Of a stretch of DNA of 64,000 nt, positions 52,576 through 61,356 are shown in pieces. The first letter of the stretch is position 1, and every line of letters begins with the position of its first letter. The notes beneath the pieces are model-generated. The model had not been told where the DNA came from. It saw only the letters and a program-made list of their open reading frames with translations, and made no database searches. Made by a program: the position numbers and the translations under genes. Source of the stretch: Sphingobacteriia bacterium 24-36-13 (GTDB lineage Bacteria; Bacteroidota; Bacteroidia; Chitinophagales; Chitinophagaceae); contig NCHN01000005.1 in the NCBI GenBank assembly GCA_002281875.1, forward strand, positions 34,272-98,271, in the 5' to 3' direction.

Positions 52576-53664
52576 ATGAAATGGTTGATCACCATAATTG
52601 GATGGTGTTTATGTTTAGTGGTTGTAGCTCAACCCAATGATTCTATAATGCCATTACAGAAAACCAGTGCCATTCAATTGAGTGGTTATGCCGAATTCTA
52701 CTATCAGCATAATACCAACGGACCTGTAACCAATAATGATGTTCCATTTGTTTACAGTCATGACAAGAATAAGCTGCTTAGTATAAACTTAGCTTTCGTA
52801 AAAGCTGCATTTAAAAAGGAAAGTATAAGAGTAAACTTAGGCTTGGCATTTGGCTCTTATATGCGCGCCAATTATGCCGGAGAGAATGGCTTGTATAAGC
52901 AGCTATTAGAGGCTAATATTGGATGGAAATTAAGCAGGAAAGCTAATTTATGGGTAGATGCAGGTGTATTTAGTTCGCATATCGGTTTCGAAAGTGCCAT
53001 TGGAAAAGATTGCTGGACCTTGAGCAGAAGCATAGCAGCAGATAATTCCCCTTATTTTGAAACAGGTGTAAAATTGTCTTATACATCGCCGAATGAAAAA
53101 TGGGTTATGAGTGCCTTACTTCTAACTGGTTGGCAACGTATTCAACTGCTAAAAGGCAATAAGAGCCCATCTTTTGGTCACCAGATTCAATATAAACCTA
53201 CTAGTAAATGGACTATTAATAGTAGCTCATTTATTGGTAACCCAACTGCAGGCATTAGTGGCGTAATGCGTTATTTTCATAATTTCTATGCCATTTATCA
53301 ATGGAGTAACCGGATAGGATTAATAGGGGGATTTGATATTGGATTACAGCAAACCAACAACCAAGGACTCATTTGGTATACCCCAGTTTTGATGCTGCAA
53401 TATGCTGCTAATGACAATATGAAGTTTGCGTTAAGAACAGAATCCTACCAAGATGCAAATGGGGTAATGATTTCCACAGGAACTCCTCAAGGGTTTAGGG
53501 TAAAAGGCATTTCTTTGAATGTAGACTATGCTATTAACAAGCATTTATTCTGGCGTACAGAAATAAAGCAATTACAAAGTAGAGACTTTATTTTTACTAA
53601 GCAGGGCAATTTGCCCACACAAAATTTATTTACTGCGTTAACAGCATTGGCAGTTAGCTTTTAA
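52576..53664 (+). CDS. Putative outer-membrane beta-barrel porin (BBP2-like)
   Basis: 362 aa. Signal peptide (MKWLITIIGWCLCLVVVAQ). The rest is alternating aromatic/polar beta strands, including LSGYAEFYYQHNTN near the start, and a C-terminal aromatic residue (ALTALAVSF) as in outer-membrane proteins. The pattern (LWVDAGVFSSHIGFES, AADNSPYFETGVKL) fits porins of the BBP2 type. The start codon abuts the mrp stop, so translation is coupled. Transported solute unknown. Confidence 0.75.
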   Translation: MKWLITIIGWCLCLVVVAQPNDSIMPLQKTSAIQLSGYAEFYYQHNTNGPVTNNDVPFVYSHDKNKLLSINLAFVKAAFKKESIRVNLGLAFGSYMRANYAGENGLYKQLLEANIGWKLSRKANLWVDAGVFSSHIGFESAIGKDCWTLSRSIAADNSPYFETGVKLSYTSPNEKWVMSALLLTGWQRIQLLKGNKSPSFGHQIQYKPTSKWTINSSSFIGNPTAGISGVMRYFHNFYAIYQWSNRIGLIGGFDIGLQQTNNQGLIWYTPVLMLQYAANDNMKFALRTESYQDANGVMISTGTPQGFRVKGISLNVDYAINKHLFWRTEIKQLQSRDFIFTKQGNLPTQNLFTALTALAVSF

Positions 53665-53695
53665 ATTTTCAAATTAGTGGTACATTGCAAGTACA

Positions 53696-54316
53696 ATGTA
53701 TTTAACCAATCATTTTTCTACAGCAGAACAAGCAGATATATTGGCTTTTATGGAATCCAATTCATTTGCTACTATTTGTGGTATTGGGGTGGATGGATTC
53801 CCTGTAGCTACGCATGTGCCCGTTATGATTGATTTACGCGGAAATCAACTTTTTTTGCAGGCGCATATTATGCGTAAACAAGCACATACGATTGCTTTTG
53901 AAAACAACAAAAATGTATTGGCTGTATTTCATGGTCCACACAGTTATGTAAGTGCTCAACATTATGAGCCTCAAAACACCGCTAGTACTTGGAATTATTC
54001 TGCAGTTCATGCAACTGGCATTATCCATTTTTTGGGGGATGATGCGTTATATATAATGCTTAAAAGCTTAACGGCTAAATATGAGAAGGATGCCGCATCT
54101 CCTTCGCAATTCAAACATATGACTGAAGAGTATATCCAATCGAATATGAAAGCCATCGTAGCATTTGAAATTGAAGTGACTCAATTGCAACACGTATTTA
54201 AATGGAGTCAAAATAAACCAATTAATATTCAAAAAAATATTATTCAAACATTAGCTAATGGCTCAACAGAGGAACAACTAGCTGCTGAAGAAATGAAATT
54301 AAGATTGAATAAATAA
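53696..54316 (+). CDS. PaiB-like FMN-binding split-barrel protein
   Basis: 206 aa. Starts MYLTNHF, and carries FATICGIGVDGFPVATHVPV and LAVFHGPHSYVSAQHY, as in the PaiB family (negative regulators and FMN-binding proteins of Bacillus). Likely an FMN- or heme-binding cytosolic protein; no DNA-binding motif is visible, so a regulator role is uncertain. GDPD follows after 10 bp. Confidence 0.85.
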   Translation: MYLTNHFSTAEQADILAFMESNSFATICGIGVDGFPVATHVPVMIDLRGNQLFLQAHIMRKQAHTIAFENNKNVLAVFHGPHSYVSAQHYEPQNTASTWNYSAVHATGIIHFLGDDALYIMLKSLTAKYEKDAASPSQFKHMTEEYIQSNMKAIVAFEIEVTQLQHVFKWSQNKPINIQKNIIQTLANGSTEEQLAAEEMKLRLNK

Positions 54317-54326
54317 TACTTCTTTC

Positions 54327-55229
54327 ATGAAAAATATTTTTATCATCAGCGGTATGGTTTTTTTATACGGCTGTACCAGTTCTAAAATGAATCAACAAAA
54401 TAATTTAACTGCTTTTGACTGGCAAGGCCATAGGGGTGCTCGAGGTTTGGTACCTGAAAATACCATTCCTGCCATGTACAAAGCAATAGATTTGGGAGCT
54501 GTTACTCTAGAAATGGATGCAGTAATTACAGCAGACAAACAAGTGCTACTAAGTCATGAACCTTTTTTTAATCATGAAATCACTACTAAGCCGGATGGCA
54601 CAATAGTGACCAAAGAAGAAGAAAAACAGTTGAATATTTATACCATGCACTATGCAGCTACTCAAAGGTATGATATTGGCTTAAGAGGGAATCCTCGGTT
54701 TCCTCAACAGCAAAAGATGGCTGCGTATAAGCCATTATTATTAGACGTAATTGAAGCGGCAGATCAATATGCCTTATCAAAGAATAAGCCATTACCTTTT
54801 TATAATATTGAAACGAAGTCGCAACCAGCCACAGATAATAAATACCATCCAAGTCCAAAAGCCTTTGTTGATTTATTAGTGGCTGTAATTAAACATAAAA
54901 AAATAGAAGATAGAGTTACGATTCAGTCTTTTGATATTAGAACATTACAATACTTGCATCAACAGTATCCTTCTATATCAACGGTTTTATTAATTGAGGA
55001 TTACAACAAAAAATCATTAACTGAACAATTGCAGGAATTGGGCTTTACACCAACTGCATATAGTCCTCACCACAGTTTGGTAAATGAAGAATTAGTGAAT
55101 GCCTGCAAATTGAAGGGAATGAAACTGGTTCCTTGGACAGTGAATGATTTAGCGACTATGAAAAAGTTGCGTGCATTGGGTGTGGATGGAATTATTTCAG
55201 ATTACCCCAACCTTTTTTATTTTCCTTAA
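54327..55229 (+). CDS. Glycerophosphodiester phosphodiesterase, lipoprotein form
   Basis: 300 aa. Lipobox FLYGCTSS (Cys16). The GDPD TIM-barrel motifs are GHRGARGLVPENTIPAM (catalytic His and metal Glu), LEMDAVITADKQVLLSHEP (metal and second His), and the C-terminal VPWTVNDLATMKKLRALGVDGIISDYP. Hydrolyses glycerophosphodiesters outside the cytosol to glycerol-3-phosphate and an alcohol, helping phosphate and lipid turnover. Probably cotranscribed with the PaiB-like gene. Confidence 0.93.
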   Translation: MKNIFIISGMVFLYGCTSSKMNQQNNLTAFDWQGHRGARGLVPENTIPAMYKAIDLGAVTLEMDAVITADKQVLLSHEPFFNHEITTKPDGTIVTKEEEKQLNIYTMHYAATQRYDIGLRGNPRFPQQQKMAAYKPLLLDVIEAADQYALSKNKPLPFYNIETKSQPATDNKYHPSPKAFVDLLVAVIKHKKIEDRVTIQSFDIRTLQYLHQQYPSISTVLLIEDYNKKSLTEQLQELGFTPTAYSPHHSLVNEELVNACKLKGMKLVPWTVNDLATMKKLRALGVDGIISDYPNLFYFP

Positions 55230-55298
55230 CAATCCATCTTGAATCTTTCTTCGTAAATGAATCTGTAAAAATTAATCAATCAATTTTAAATCAGATTT

Positions 55299-55850
55299 AT
55301 GAAAAAAGTTTTCTTTGTTATTGCTTCCGCTTTATTAGTGAATGTTGCTACTGCTCAAATGAGTGAAAAAACTGTTGAAGTAGGTGGGGCACCTATGTAT
55401 CCATCTAAGAATATTGTAGCTAATGCAGTTAATTCAGCAGATCACACTACACTAGTTGCCGCTGTAAAAGCAGCAGGACTGGTAGAAACTTTGCAGAGTG
55501 CAGGACCATTTACCGTTTTTGCTCCCACCAATACGGCATTTGGAAAATTACCAGTCGGAACGGTTGAATCATTAGTAAAACCAGAGAACAAAGCTACGCT
55601 TACAAAAATTTTGACTTACCATGTTATTGCTGGTAAATTGGATGCGAGCGCTATTGCTACTTTAATTAAAGAAGGTAATGGTTCAGCTACTTTAAAAACA
55701 GTATCTGGCGGCATTTTAAAAGCCACCATGAAAGGGAAGAAATTAATTTTAACGGACGAAAAAGGTGGAGTGTCTACAGTAACCATTGCTAATGTATACC
55801 AAAGTAACGGGGTGATTCATGTAATTGATACAGTAGTATTGCCTTCTTAA
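55299..55850 (+). CDS. Secreted fasciclin-domain protein
   Basis: 183 aa. Signal peptide (1-20, ending ATAQ) and one FAS1 domain (about 45-180): TLVAAVKAAGLVETLQS, GPFTVFAPTNTAFGKLP, LTYHVIAGK and the final YQSNGVIHVIDTVVLPS. FAS1 proteins act in adhesion or cell-surface matrix. Located between GDPD and cmk, with 69 bp upstream. Confidence 0.92.
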   Translation: MKKVFFVIASALLVNVATAQMSEKTVEVGGAPMYPSKNIVANAVNSADHTTLVAAVKAAGLVETLQSAGPFTVFAPTNTAFGKLPVGTVESLVKPENKATLTKILTYHVIAGKLDASAIATLIKEGNGSATLKTVSGGILKATMKGKKLILTDEKGGVSTVTIANVYQSNGVIHVIDTVVLPS

Positions 55851-55851
55851 T

Positions 55852-55859
55852 TACCTTTG
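55852..55859 (+). promoter_or_regulatory. Candidate -7 element of cmk promoter
   Basis: TACCTTTG, 15 bp before the ATG, with only ATTG at the upstream position. Confidence 0.35.
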
Positions 55860-55874
55860 TGGTAAGAGATATTT

Positions 55875-56567
55875 ATGAAAAAAATTATTATTACCCTTGA
55901 TGGATATTCTTCCTGTGGAAAAAGTACCCTGGCTAAACAAATGGCCAGGGCACTTAATTACGTGTTTATTGACAGTGGAGCCATGTATAGGGCCATCACC
56001 TTATATTTTATAGAACATGCTATTGATTATACTAATGATACAGCAGTACAAGAGGCGTTGAAGCATATCAACTTGGAATTTGATTATAACGAATCAACAG
56101 GAACTAGTGATATATTATTGAATGGGCGGAATGTAGAAAATGAAATACGCGAAATGCGTATAAGCAATCTGGTAAGTGATGTAGCTGCTAATCAATTTGT
56201 GCGAGAATTTGGAGTAGCTCAGCAACAAAAAATGGGTTTGCAGAAAGGGATTGTTATGGATGGCAGAGATATTGGAACAACTGTATTCCCTAAGGCTGAA
56301 TTAAAAATATTTGTAACAGCAGACCCAGCTATTCGAGTAGCTAGAAGGTATTTAGAATTATCTGCAAAGAATCCGGGTATAACTAAAGAAGAAGTTCAAG
56401 CTAATTTAGCCATGCGTGATGAAATTGATAGTACCAGAGAGTTTAGCCCTCTAAGAAAAGCGGATGATGCAGTGGTTTTAGACAATAGTCATTTAACCAG
56501 AGAAGAGCAGTTGAAAACCGCTCTCCAATGGGTAAACGAAAAAATTAATTCAGAAGTTGTTCTGTAA
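55875..56567 (+). CDS. cmk: Cytidylate kinase
   Basis: 230 aa. P-loop GYSSCGKSTLAKQMA (8-22), DSGAMYRAIT, MDGRDIGTTVFP (LID/NMP region) and FVTADPAIRVARRY. Phosphorylates CMP and dCMP. Its last 23 bp lie antisense inside the end of the Gfo/Idh oxidoreductase. Confidence 0.95.
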   Translation: MKKIIITLDGYSSCGKSTLAKQMARALNYVFIDSGAMYRAITLYFIEHAIDYTNDTAVQEALKHINLEFDYNESTGTSDILLNGRNVENEIREMRISNLVSDVAANQFVREFGVAQQQKMGLQKGIVMDGRDIGTTVFPKAELKIFVTADPAIRVARRYLELSAKNPGITKEEVQANLAMRDEIDSTREFSPLRKADDAVVLDNSHLTREEQLKTALQWVNEKINSEVVL

Positions 56568-57738
56568 TTTTACCTGTTGTCTTATGCTTTAGGATGAGTT
56601 TTTTGGCACCATAATGGGTCATCTCTTCTTTTACAAGATAATGATCTTGATCATAGGAAACCAAATGCGACTCCTTGCTAAGTCCAGTTTGTCCTCTCCA
56701 AATATCTAGTTGAACAGGCTCCCATATTTTAGACTTGGCACTTTTATATGCGGCATCTAGTATAGCATTTACTACATAGCCATCATAAAAAGTTTCTTTT
56801 GGAGCAACCCCTTTTTCTAAAGCATTAAACATATCCATAAACATATGGTTGTAGCCTAATTCATTTAGTTCATCTCCTACTGGGAATAGCCAACCACTAT
56901 TACTTTCGGCTTTCTCTGCAATATAATCTCCGCCTTTTCCAGTAGTGAACATATCAAATCCGGTGCGCAAAAACGAGTTAATCCAAATAGTGCCTTCGGT
57001 GCCCATTACTTCATCTCTAAGATCCAATCCGCCTCTAAATGTCCAACTCACTTCGAACTGACCAATGGCTCCGTTTTCATATTTAACCAAACCAATGGCA
57101 TGGTCCTCTGCATCTATAGGTTTTACTTGTGTATCAGCCCAACACATGACTTCTACAGGTTTAATATCTTTTCCTATATAACTACGCGTAATTTCTACAC
57201 AATGACAGCCCAAATCTAATATACAACCTCCACCAGCTTGTTCTATATCCCAGAACCATTCACTGTGAGGGCCAGGGTGAGTTTCACGGCTTTTAGCCCA
57301 CAAAATTCTTCCTAATGCTCCTTCTTTTACGCTTTGATTGGCTTTTATGAATTTGGGAGTATACACTAAGTCTTCTAAATATCCATTGAAAATACCAGCA
57401 GCTTCTACAGCTTCTAACATCCGCTTGGCTTCGGCTGCATTTCTACCTAATGGTTTAGTAGTCATTACTGCTTTTTTGTGTTTGCAACAAAGCAATACCG
57501 CGGCTTCATGTAAATTATTGGGAAGTGCAATACAAACAATATCTACATCCTCTCTTGCAATAGCTTCTTCCATTACAGTAGTATAATGATGACATTGATA
57601 ATCTTCTGCAAATTTGCGTGCACTCTCCTCTCTTCTAGAATAAATACTTACAATAGAATCTCTACTTCTATAACCTTGTAAAGAGTCTGCATAAAAACGG
57701 CCAATAAAGCCAGAACCTAACATGGCAATGCGTTGCAT
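56545..57738 (-). CDS. Gfo/Idh/MocA family oxidoreductase
   Basis: 397 aa from ATG 57738 (MQRIAMLGSGFIGRFYAD). N-terminal NAD(P) fold GSGFIGRFY, TTKPLGRNAAEAK (conserved Lys-Pro), and the catalytic-type GGGCILDLGCHCVEITRSY, with Asp and His. Acts on sugars, inositols or sugar acids; substrate not readable. Placed 14 bp after the MFS permease, which probably imports its substrate, and both are under a shared upstream palindrome at 58964. Confidence 0.87.
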   Translation of the reverse strand: MQRIAMLGSGFIGRFYADSLQGYRSRDSIVSIYSRREESARKFAEDYQCHHYTTVMEEAIAREDVDIVCIALPNNLHEAAVLLCCKHKKAVMTTKPLGRNAAEAKRMLEAVEAAGIFNGYLEDLVYTPKFIKANQSVKEGALGRILWAKSRETHPGPHSEWFWDIEQAGGGCILDLGCHCVEITRSYIGKDIKPVEVMCWADTQVKPIDAEDHAIGLVKYENGAIGQFEVSWTFRGGLDLRDEVMGTEGTIWINSFLRTGFDMFTTGKGGDYIAEKAESNSGWLFPVGDELNELGYNHMFMDMFNALEKGVAPKETFYDGYVVNAILDAAYKSAKSKIWEPVQLDIWRGQTGLSKESHLVSYDQDHYLVKEEMTHYGAKKLILKHKTTGKITEQLLN

Positions 57739-57752
57739 GGAATTTATTTTAA

Positions 57753-58946
57753 TTAAGTGGTAGTAATTGATTTTTTCTCTTTGAAGAATATGATAAAGAA
57801 TACTAAAACGGCTGCAGCAATATAGGCAGGAACCATCCAAATGCTCATCCAGTTATGACCTGTAGTAGTTTTAGCTCCATCTACTACATATCCTGAATAG
57901 CCTGTTCCGATTACCATTCCTAAACCATAAGTAGCAAAAGTAAATAAGCCTTGAGCAGCGTTTTTAATTTTCTCACCCGCTTTTTTCTCTGTATACATAT
58001 AACCAGTTACAAAAAAGAAATCATAACAGATACCATGTAATACTATACCTGCATATAACATCCAATTAGCATCACCTGTGTTTCCGTATGCAAAGAATAC
58101 ATAACGCAATACCCAAGCCAGCATACCAAATATGAGCATATTCTTGACCCCAATTCTATTGAAGAGCAATGGGATGGCTAAAATAAATACCGCTTCAGAA
58201 ACCTGGCCTAAAGTCATTTTAGACGCTGCATTGGGGAATCCAATTTCATTTAAGAATGGATTGGCAAAACCATAGTAAAAGGATAGTGGCACACAAATTA
58301 AAATGGCTGCTATAAAAAATACTAAGTAAGATTTATCTTTAAATAATACAAATGCCTCTGTGCCTAAAGCAGAGGAAGCATCGGCAGTTTGAGCCTTAGG
58401 AGGCGTGTTGGGTAATATAAAACTGAACAGCCCTAATCCCGCAGAAACAGCGGCAGCAATATAAAAAGTGTCCGCAGATTTTTCAATGCCCATTTGCCCA
58501 ATCATCACACCTGCAACAATCCAGCCAATGGTTCCAAATACGCGAATCCAAGGGAACTGTTTGCCTGGATCGGTCATTTGTGAGAAAGCTACACTATTGC
58601 TTAAAGCGATGGTAGGCATGTATAAAAGAGAGTAACAAAGTATTGTCCAATAAAAGATATTACTATCAGTAATTTTAGTTGCCATTAATAAAAGTCCTGC
58701 ACCCAATACATGTAATACCCCCATTATTTTTTGGGCTGCAAAAAAGCGATCTGCAATTAAGCCCACAAAAAATGGAGAAATCATGGTAGCGATTGCCAAT
58801 GCCCCATAGGTAGCACCAATCTGTATACCTGAGGCACCCAGTGGAGGTTCGCTCATATAAGTTCCTAGTGTTACATACCAAGCACTCCATATAAAGTACT
58901 GTAGAAACATCATCAACGATAATTTAATACCGGTAGTTGTATTCAT
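57753..58946 (-). CDS. MFS permease, nucleoside:H+ symporter-like (NupG type)
   Basis: 397 aa from ATG 58946 (MNTTTGIKLSLMMFLQYFIWSAWYVTLG), about twelve membrane helices. The segments QYFIWSAWYVTLGTYM, FFVGLIADRFFAAQKI and DPGKQFPWIRVFGTIGWI are of the NupG/XapB style, common next to Gfo/Idh genes in Bacteroidota and probably used for sugar or polyol import. First gene of a two-gene unit. Its promoter region holds a perfect 24-bp palindrome. Confidence 0.83.
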   Translation of the reverse strand: MNTTTGIKLSLMMFLQYFIWSAWYVTLGTYMSEPPLGASGIQIGATYGALAIATMISPFFVGLIADRFFAAQKIMGVLHVLGAGLLLMATKITDSNIFYWTILCYSLLYMPTIALSNSVAFSQMTDPGKQFPWIRVFGTIGWIVAGVMIGQMGIEKSADTFYIAAAVSAGLGLFSFILPNTPPKAQTADASSALGTEAFVLFKDKSYLVFFIAAILICVPLSFYYGFANPFLNEIGFPNAASKMTLGQVSEAVFILAIPLLFNRIGVKNMLIFGMLAWVLRYVFFAYGNTGDANWMLYAGIVLHGICYDFFFVTGYMYTEKKAGEKIKNAAQGLFTFATYGLGMVIGTGYSGYVVDGAKTTTGHNWMSIWMVPAYIAAAVLVFFIIFFKEKKSITTT

Positions 58947-58963
58947 ATAGCAAGTTTTGAATC

Positions 58964-58987
58964 GACAATATAAATATTTATATTGTC
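58964..58987. promoter_or_regulatory. Perfect 24-bp palindrome in the MFS / small protein divergent region
   Basis: Half-site gacaatataaat, followed by its exact reverse complement, centred between 58975 and 58976. It fills more than half of the 43-bp gap between the MFS start (58946, minus) and the small protein start (58990, plus), ending 2 bp before the latter. Likely operator for a dimeric regulator controlling both genes. Confidence 0.65.
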
Positions 58988-58989
58988 TT

Positions 58990-59169
58990 ATGAAAAAACC
59001 ATTTTGGCCACTCACCATTCTTTATTTTGGTGCCGTTATCCTGGGGATATACGGAATGGTTGAGGCTTACCAACAAAAAAATGATTTTAATCTATTCTTT
59101 CGGGGAGTTTTGGTCTTTTTGTGGACAGGTTTTTTGATCAATCGAATTCGAAAACATGTTAAAAAGTAA
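58990..59169 (+). CDS. Very small two-helix membrane protein
   Basis: 59 aa from ATG 58990 (MKKPFWPLTILYFGAVILG). Two hydrophobic segments (about 7-24 and 35-52) and a basic tail NRIRKHVKK. No known family recognised. It precedes PCD by 12 bp and overlaps neither neighbour. Supported by its position between regulated genes rather than by homology. Confidence 0.6.
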   Translation: MKKPFWPLTILYFGAVILGIYGMVEAYQQKNDFNLFFRGVLVFLWTGFLINRIRKHVKK

Positions 59170-59181
59170 AATCAAGTTCCT

Positions 59182-59490
59182 ATGATCAAATGTCTCAATA
59201 AAGAAGAAATAAGTGAAAGAATGAAAAATATAGATGCTGCCTGGTTTCTTGTAGAGAAATCAATCATTAAAGAGTTTCTGTTTAAAAATTTCAATCAAGC
59301 ATTTTCATTTATGTCTGAAGTAGCTTTAATAGCAGAGAAGCAACAACATCATCCAAGTTGGTCTAATACTTACAATAAAGTTTTTATTTCTCTCACCACA
59401 CATGACGCTGGAGGCTTAACTCAAAAAGATTTTGATTTGGCCATTGAAATTGATAAGGTCAATTTGTTTTTTAAGAAAACGACACAATAA
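59182..59490 (+). CDS. 4a-hydroxytetrahydrobiopterin dehydratase (PCD)
   Basis: 102 aa. The family signature [19 protein letters not shown], followed by [17 protein letters not shown], holds the catalytic His-His pair, the later His and the Asp. Dehydrates pterin-4a-carbinolamine after aromatic amino-acid hydroxylase turnover; it can also accompany Moco metabolism. No hydroxylase is in view. Possible two-gene unit with the upstream small protein. Confidence 0.9.
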   Translation: MIKCLNKEEISERMKNIDAAWFLVEKSIIKEFLFKNFNQAFSFMSEVALIAEKQQHHPSWSNTYNKVFISLTTHDAGGLTQKDFDLAIEIDKVNLFFKKTTQ

Positions 59491-59767
59491 TTAGCAATTC
59501 GATTGTTTGAAGATTAATAAATTAATTATTTATTATGATTAATTAAGCCTACATTACAACTACAATTTTATCGGCCTCAATTGCCGGACTGACAATTATC
59601 AAATTTTTGTGTAACACAATTACAAATGTTGCACGAGACCCATTGGTCTATTTTTAGCCTGAACTTTAGATGAAGATGCAATTATCAAATGTTTTGTTTT
59701 GATATCGGCGTAAAAAATATGCACTATAAACAGTGTCGCAGGTTCATGCTTAACACAAAATTTAATT
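59491..59767. promoter_or_regulatory. 277-bp AT-rich regulatory gap before the AraC gene
   Basis: No gene seen. It contains the 12-bp direct repeat caattatcaaat at 59593-59604 and 59679-59690, 86 bp apart, each followed by a T run and G. There is also an AT-rich segment near 59510-59545 with self-complementary stretches. The repeats may be regulator sites. No TAnnTTTG match near the start codon is convincing. Confidence 0.4.
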
Positions 59768-60328
59768 ATGAAAATTTACGTAAAAAACATGGCTTGTGTT
59801 AGCTGTAAAGTGGTTGTGACAGATGTATTAGTAGAATTGAAAATCCCTTTCTATAAAGTTGAATTAGGTGAAATTGATACACATCAAGATGTTTCCGAAG
59901 AAGACAAGTCTGTTCTTAATGGAAAATTGCGTAAAGCTGGATTAGAGTTGTTAGAGAAAAAACAAGGAATACTAATTGAAAGAATAAGACAAATCATGAT
60001 TGATTATGTATATAATTCTGATGGAAAGCCAGATATGAAGTTTTCAGTTCTGTTGCGAAAAGAATTAAATCTTACATATACCTATTTAGCAAATTTTTAC
60101 TCCGAAGTAGAATCTACCACCATTGAGCAGTTCATGATTGCGTTAAAAATTGAAAGAGTAAAAGAGTTGCTGATTTTTGGTGAAGACACTATTGCTGAAA
60201 TTGCTTATAAGCTGAATTATAGCAGCGCCGCTCATTTATCAACGCAATTCAAAAGAGTAACTGGGTTAACCCCTTCTCATTTTAAAAATTTAAAAGAAAG
60301 AAGAAGGATTGCGATTCAGAATATTTGA
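59768..60328 (+). CDS. AraC-family regulator with N-terminal metal-binding-like domain
   Basis: 186 aa. Residues 1-70 look like a heavy-metal-associated (ferredoxin-like) domain with NMACVSCKVVV (Cys10, Cys13), the CxxC arrangement used for copper or zinc. Residues about 88-185 are an AraC/XylS DNA-binding domain: LRKELNLTYTYLANFYSE, IERVKELLIFGEDTIAEIAYKL and FKRVTGLTPSHFKNLK. Probably senses a metal or thiol state and regulates nearby surface genes. Start confirmed by the CxxC position. Confidence 0.85.
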   Translation: MKIYVKNMACVSCKVVVTDVLVELKIPFYKVELGEIDTHQDVSEEDKSVLNGKLRKAGLELLEKKQGILIERIRQIMIDYVYNSDGKPDMKFSVLLRKELNLTYTYLANFYSEVESTTIEQFMIALKIERVKELLIFGEDTIAEIAYKLNYSSAAHLSTQFKRVTGLTPSHFKNLKERRRIAIQNI

Positions 60329-60414
60329 GGTTACTGATTGATGTTTTTATAGACATATTGAAAGTTTTTTATATTTTTAGTCAAAATCTTTCTTCCCTTT
60401 ATAAAAAGCTTCTC

Positions 60415-61212
60415 ATGGATCAAATATGCCCCAATTGCAGTAATACAATTAAAGTAAACTTTTGTGAAAACTGTGGACAAAAGAAATTCAAACGAATAGA
60501 TAAAAAATACATTTGGGACGAAATTCAGTATACTGTTTTTCACACCAATAAAGGGCTACTTTATACGCTCAAGAAAATAATTCAAAACCCTGGTAAAACA
60601 GCTAAAGAATTTATTGATGGAAATCGGGTAAATCATTATAAACCAATCTTGTTGATTTTTGTACTTAGTGGTATTTCTACTTATATCTCTTTCAAAATAT
60701 TGGATTTAAGTAAAATTCTAGGAGCTTATTTTGCTGATAAGAATATAAATTCAAAGTTTATGGGAGACCTCATGACTTTTTTATCTAGCTATACTACTAT
60801 TTTAATGTTGGCCTTAGTTCCCTTTTTTGCTTTGACAACAAAAATCGTATTTAGAAAATGGGGACATAATTATTATGAGCATGTTGTAATGAATGCTTAT
60901 ATACTATCTTATTATACCTTGTTTAGCATTTTAGTAGTATATCCATTGATGTTTGTTCTTAGAGAAAGTTCTCCTACAACGCTTTATTTTATTACCCAAA
61001 TTTCTTTATTAGCAGTTCCTTTTATCATTTTTATTTTTTTCAAAGGATTCTATGCGGATAAACCTACCCTTACCATCATTGGTAAAACTTTATTGGTTCT
61101 ACTTCTTACTATACTAGGATATATCTTGTTTATAGTAATCGTTAGTATAGTAGGTATTATTATAGCAATGATTATGGGTCCTGAAGCAATGAAATATATT
61201 AAACCAAGTTAA
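60415..61212 (+). CDS. DUF3667-type zinc-ribbon membrane protein
   Basis: 265 aa from ATG 60415; the frame open from 60325 adds a hydrophobic stretch before the zinc ribbon and is not needed. An N-terminal zinc ribbon (CPNCSN ... FCENCGQ) is followed by a conserved stretch TLKKIIQNPGKTAKEFIDGNR, then about five membrane helices. DUF3667 proteins have no assigned function. Located between the AraC regulator and porin O/P. Confidence 0.85.
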   Translation: MDQICPNCSNTIKVNFCENCGQKKFKRIDKKYIWDEIQYTVFHTNKGLLYTLKKIIQNPGKTAKEFIDGNRVNHYKPILLIFVLSGISTYISFKILDLSKILGAYFADKNINSKFMGDLMTFLSSYTTILMLALVPFFALTTKIVFRKWGHNYYEHVVMNAYILSYYTLFSILVVYPLMFVLRESSPTTLYFITQISLLAVPFIIFIFFKGFYADKPTLTIIGKTLLVLLLTILGYILFIVIVSIVGIIIAMIMGPEAMKYIKPS

Positions 61213-61304
61213 CTTCGGATTTTTTTGAACATCAGTAGTTTTCCATTAACAACACATTTACGATTTTATTTTAAACAAAAAAGTATAATTAAAAAACTTA
61301 ACGA

Positions 61305-61339
61305 TTTGATAATATAGTATAGATATATTCATATACTTG
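61305..61339 (+). promoter_or_regulatory. Possible promoter of porin O/P
   Basis: TTTG (61305-61308), 23 nt, then TATACTTG (61332-61339), one base off TAnnTTTG. Start point about 12 nt before the ATG. Confidence 0.4.
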
Positions 61340-61356
61340 CGTTTAAAATCATTTTG

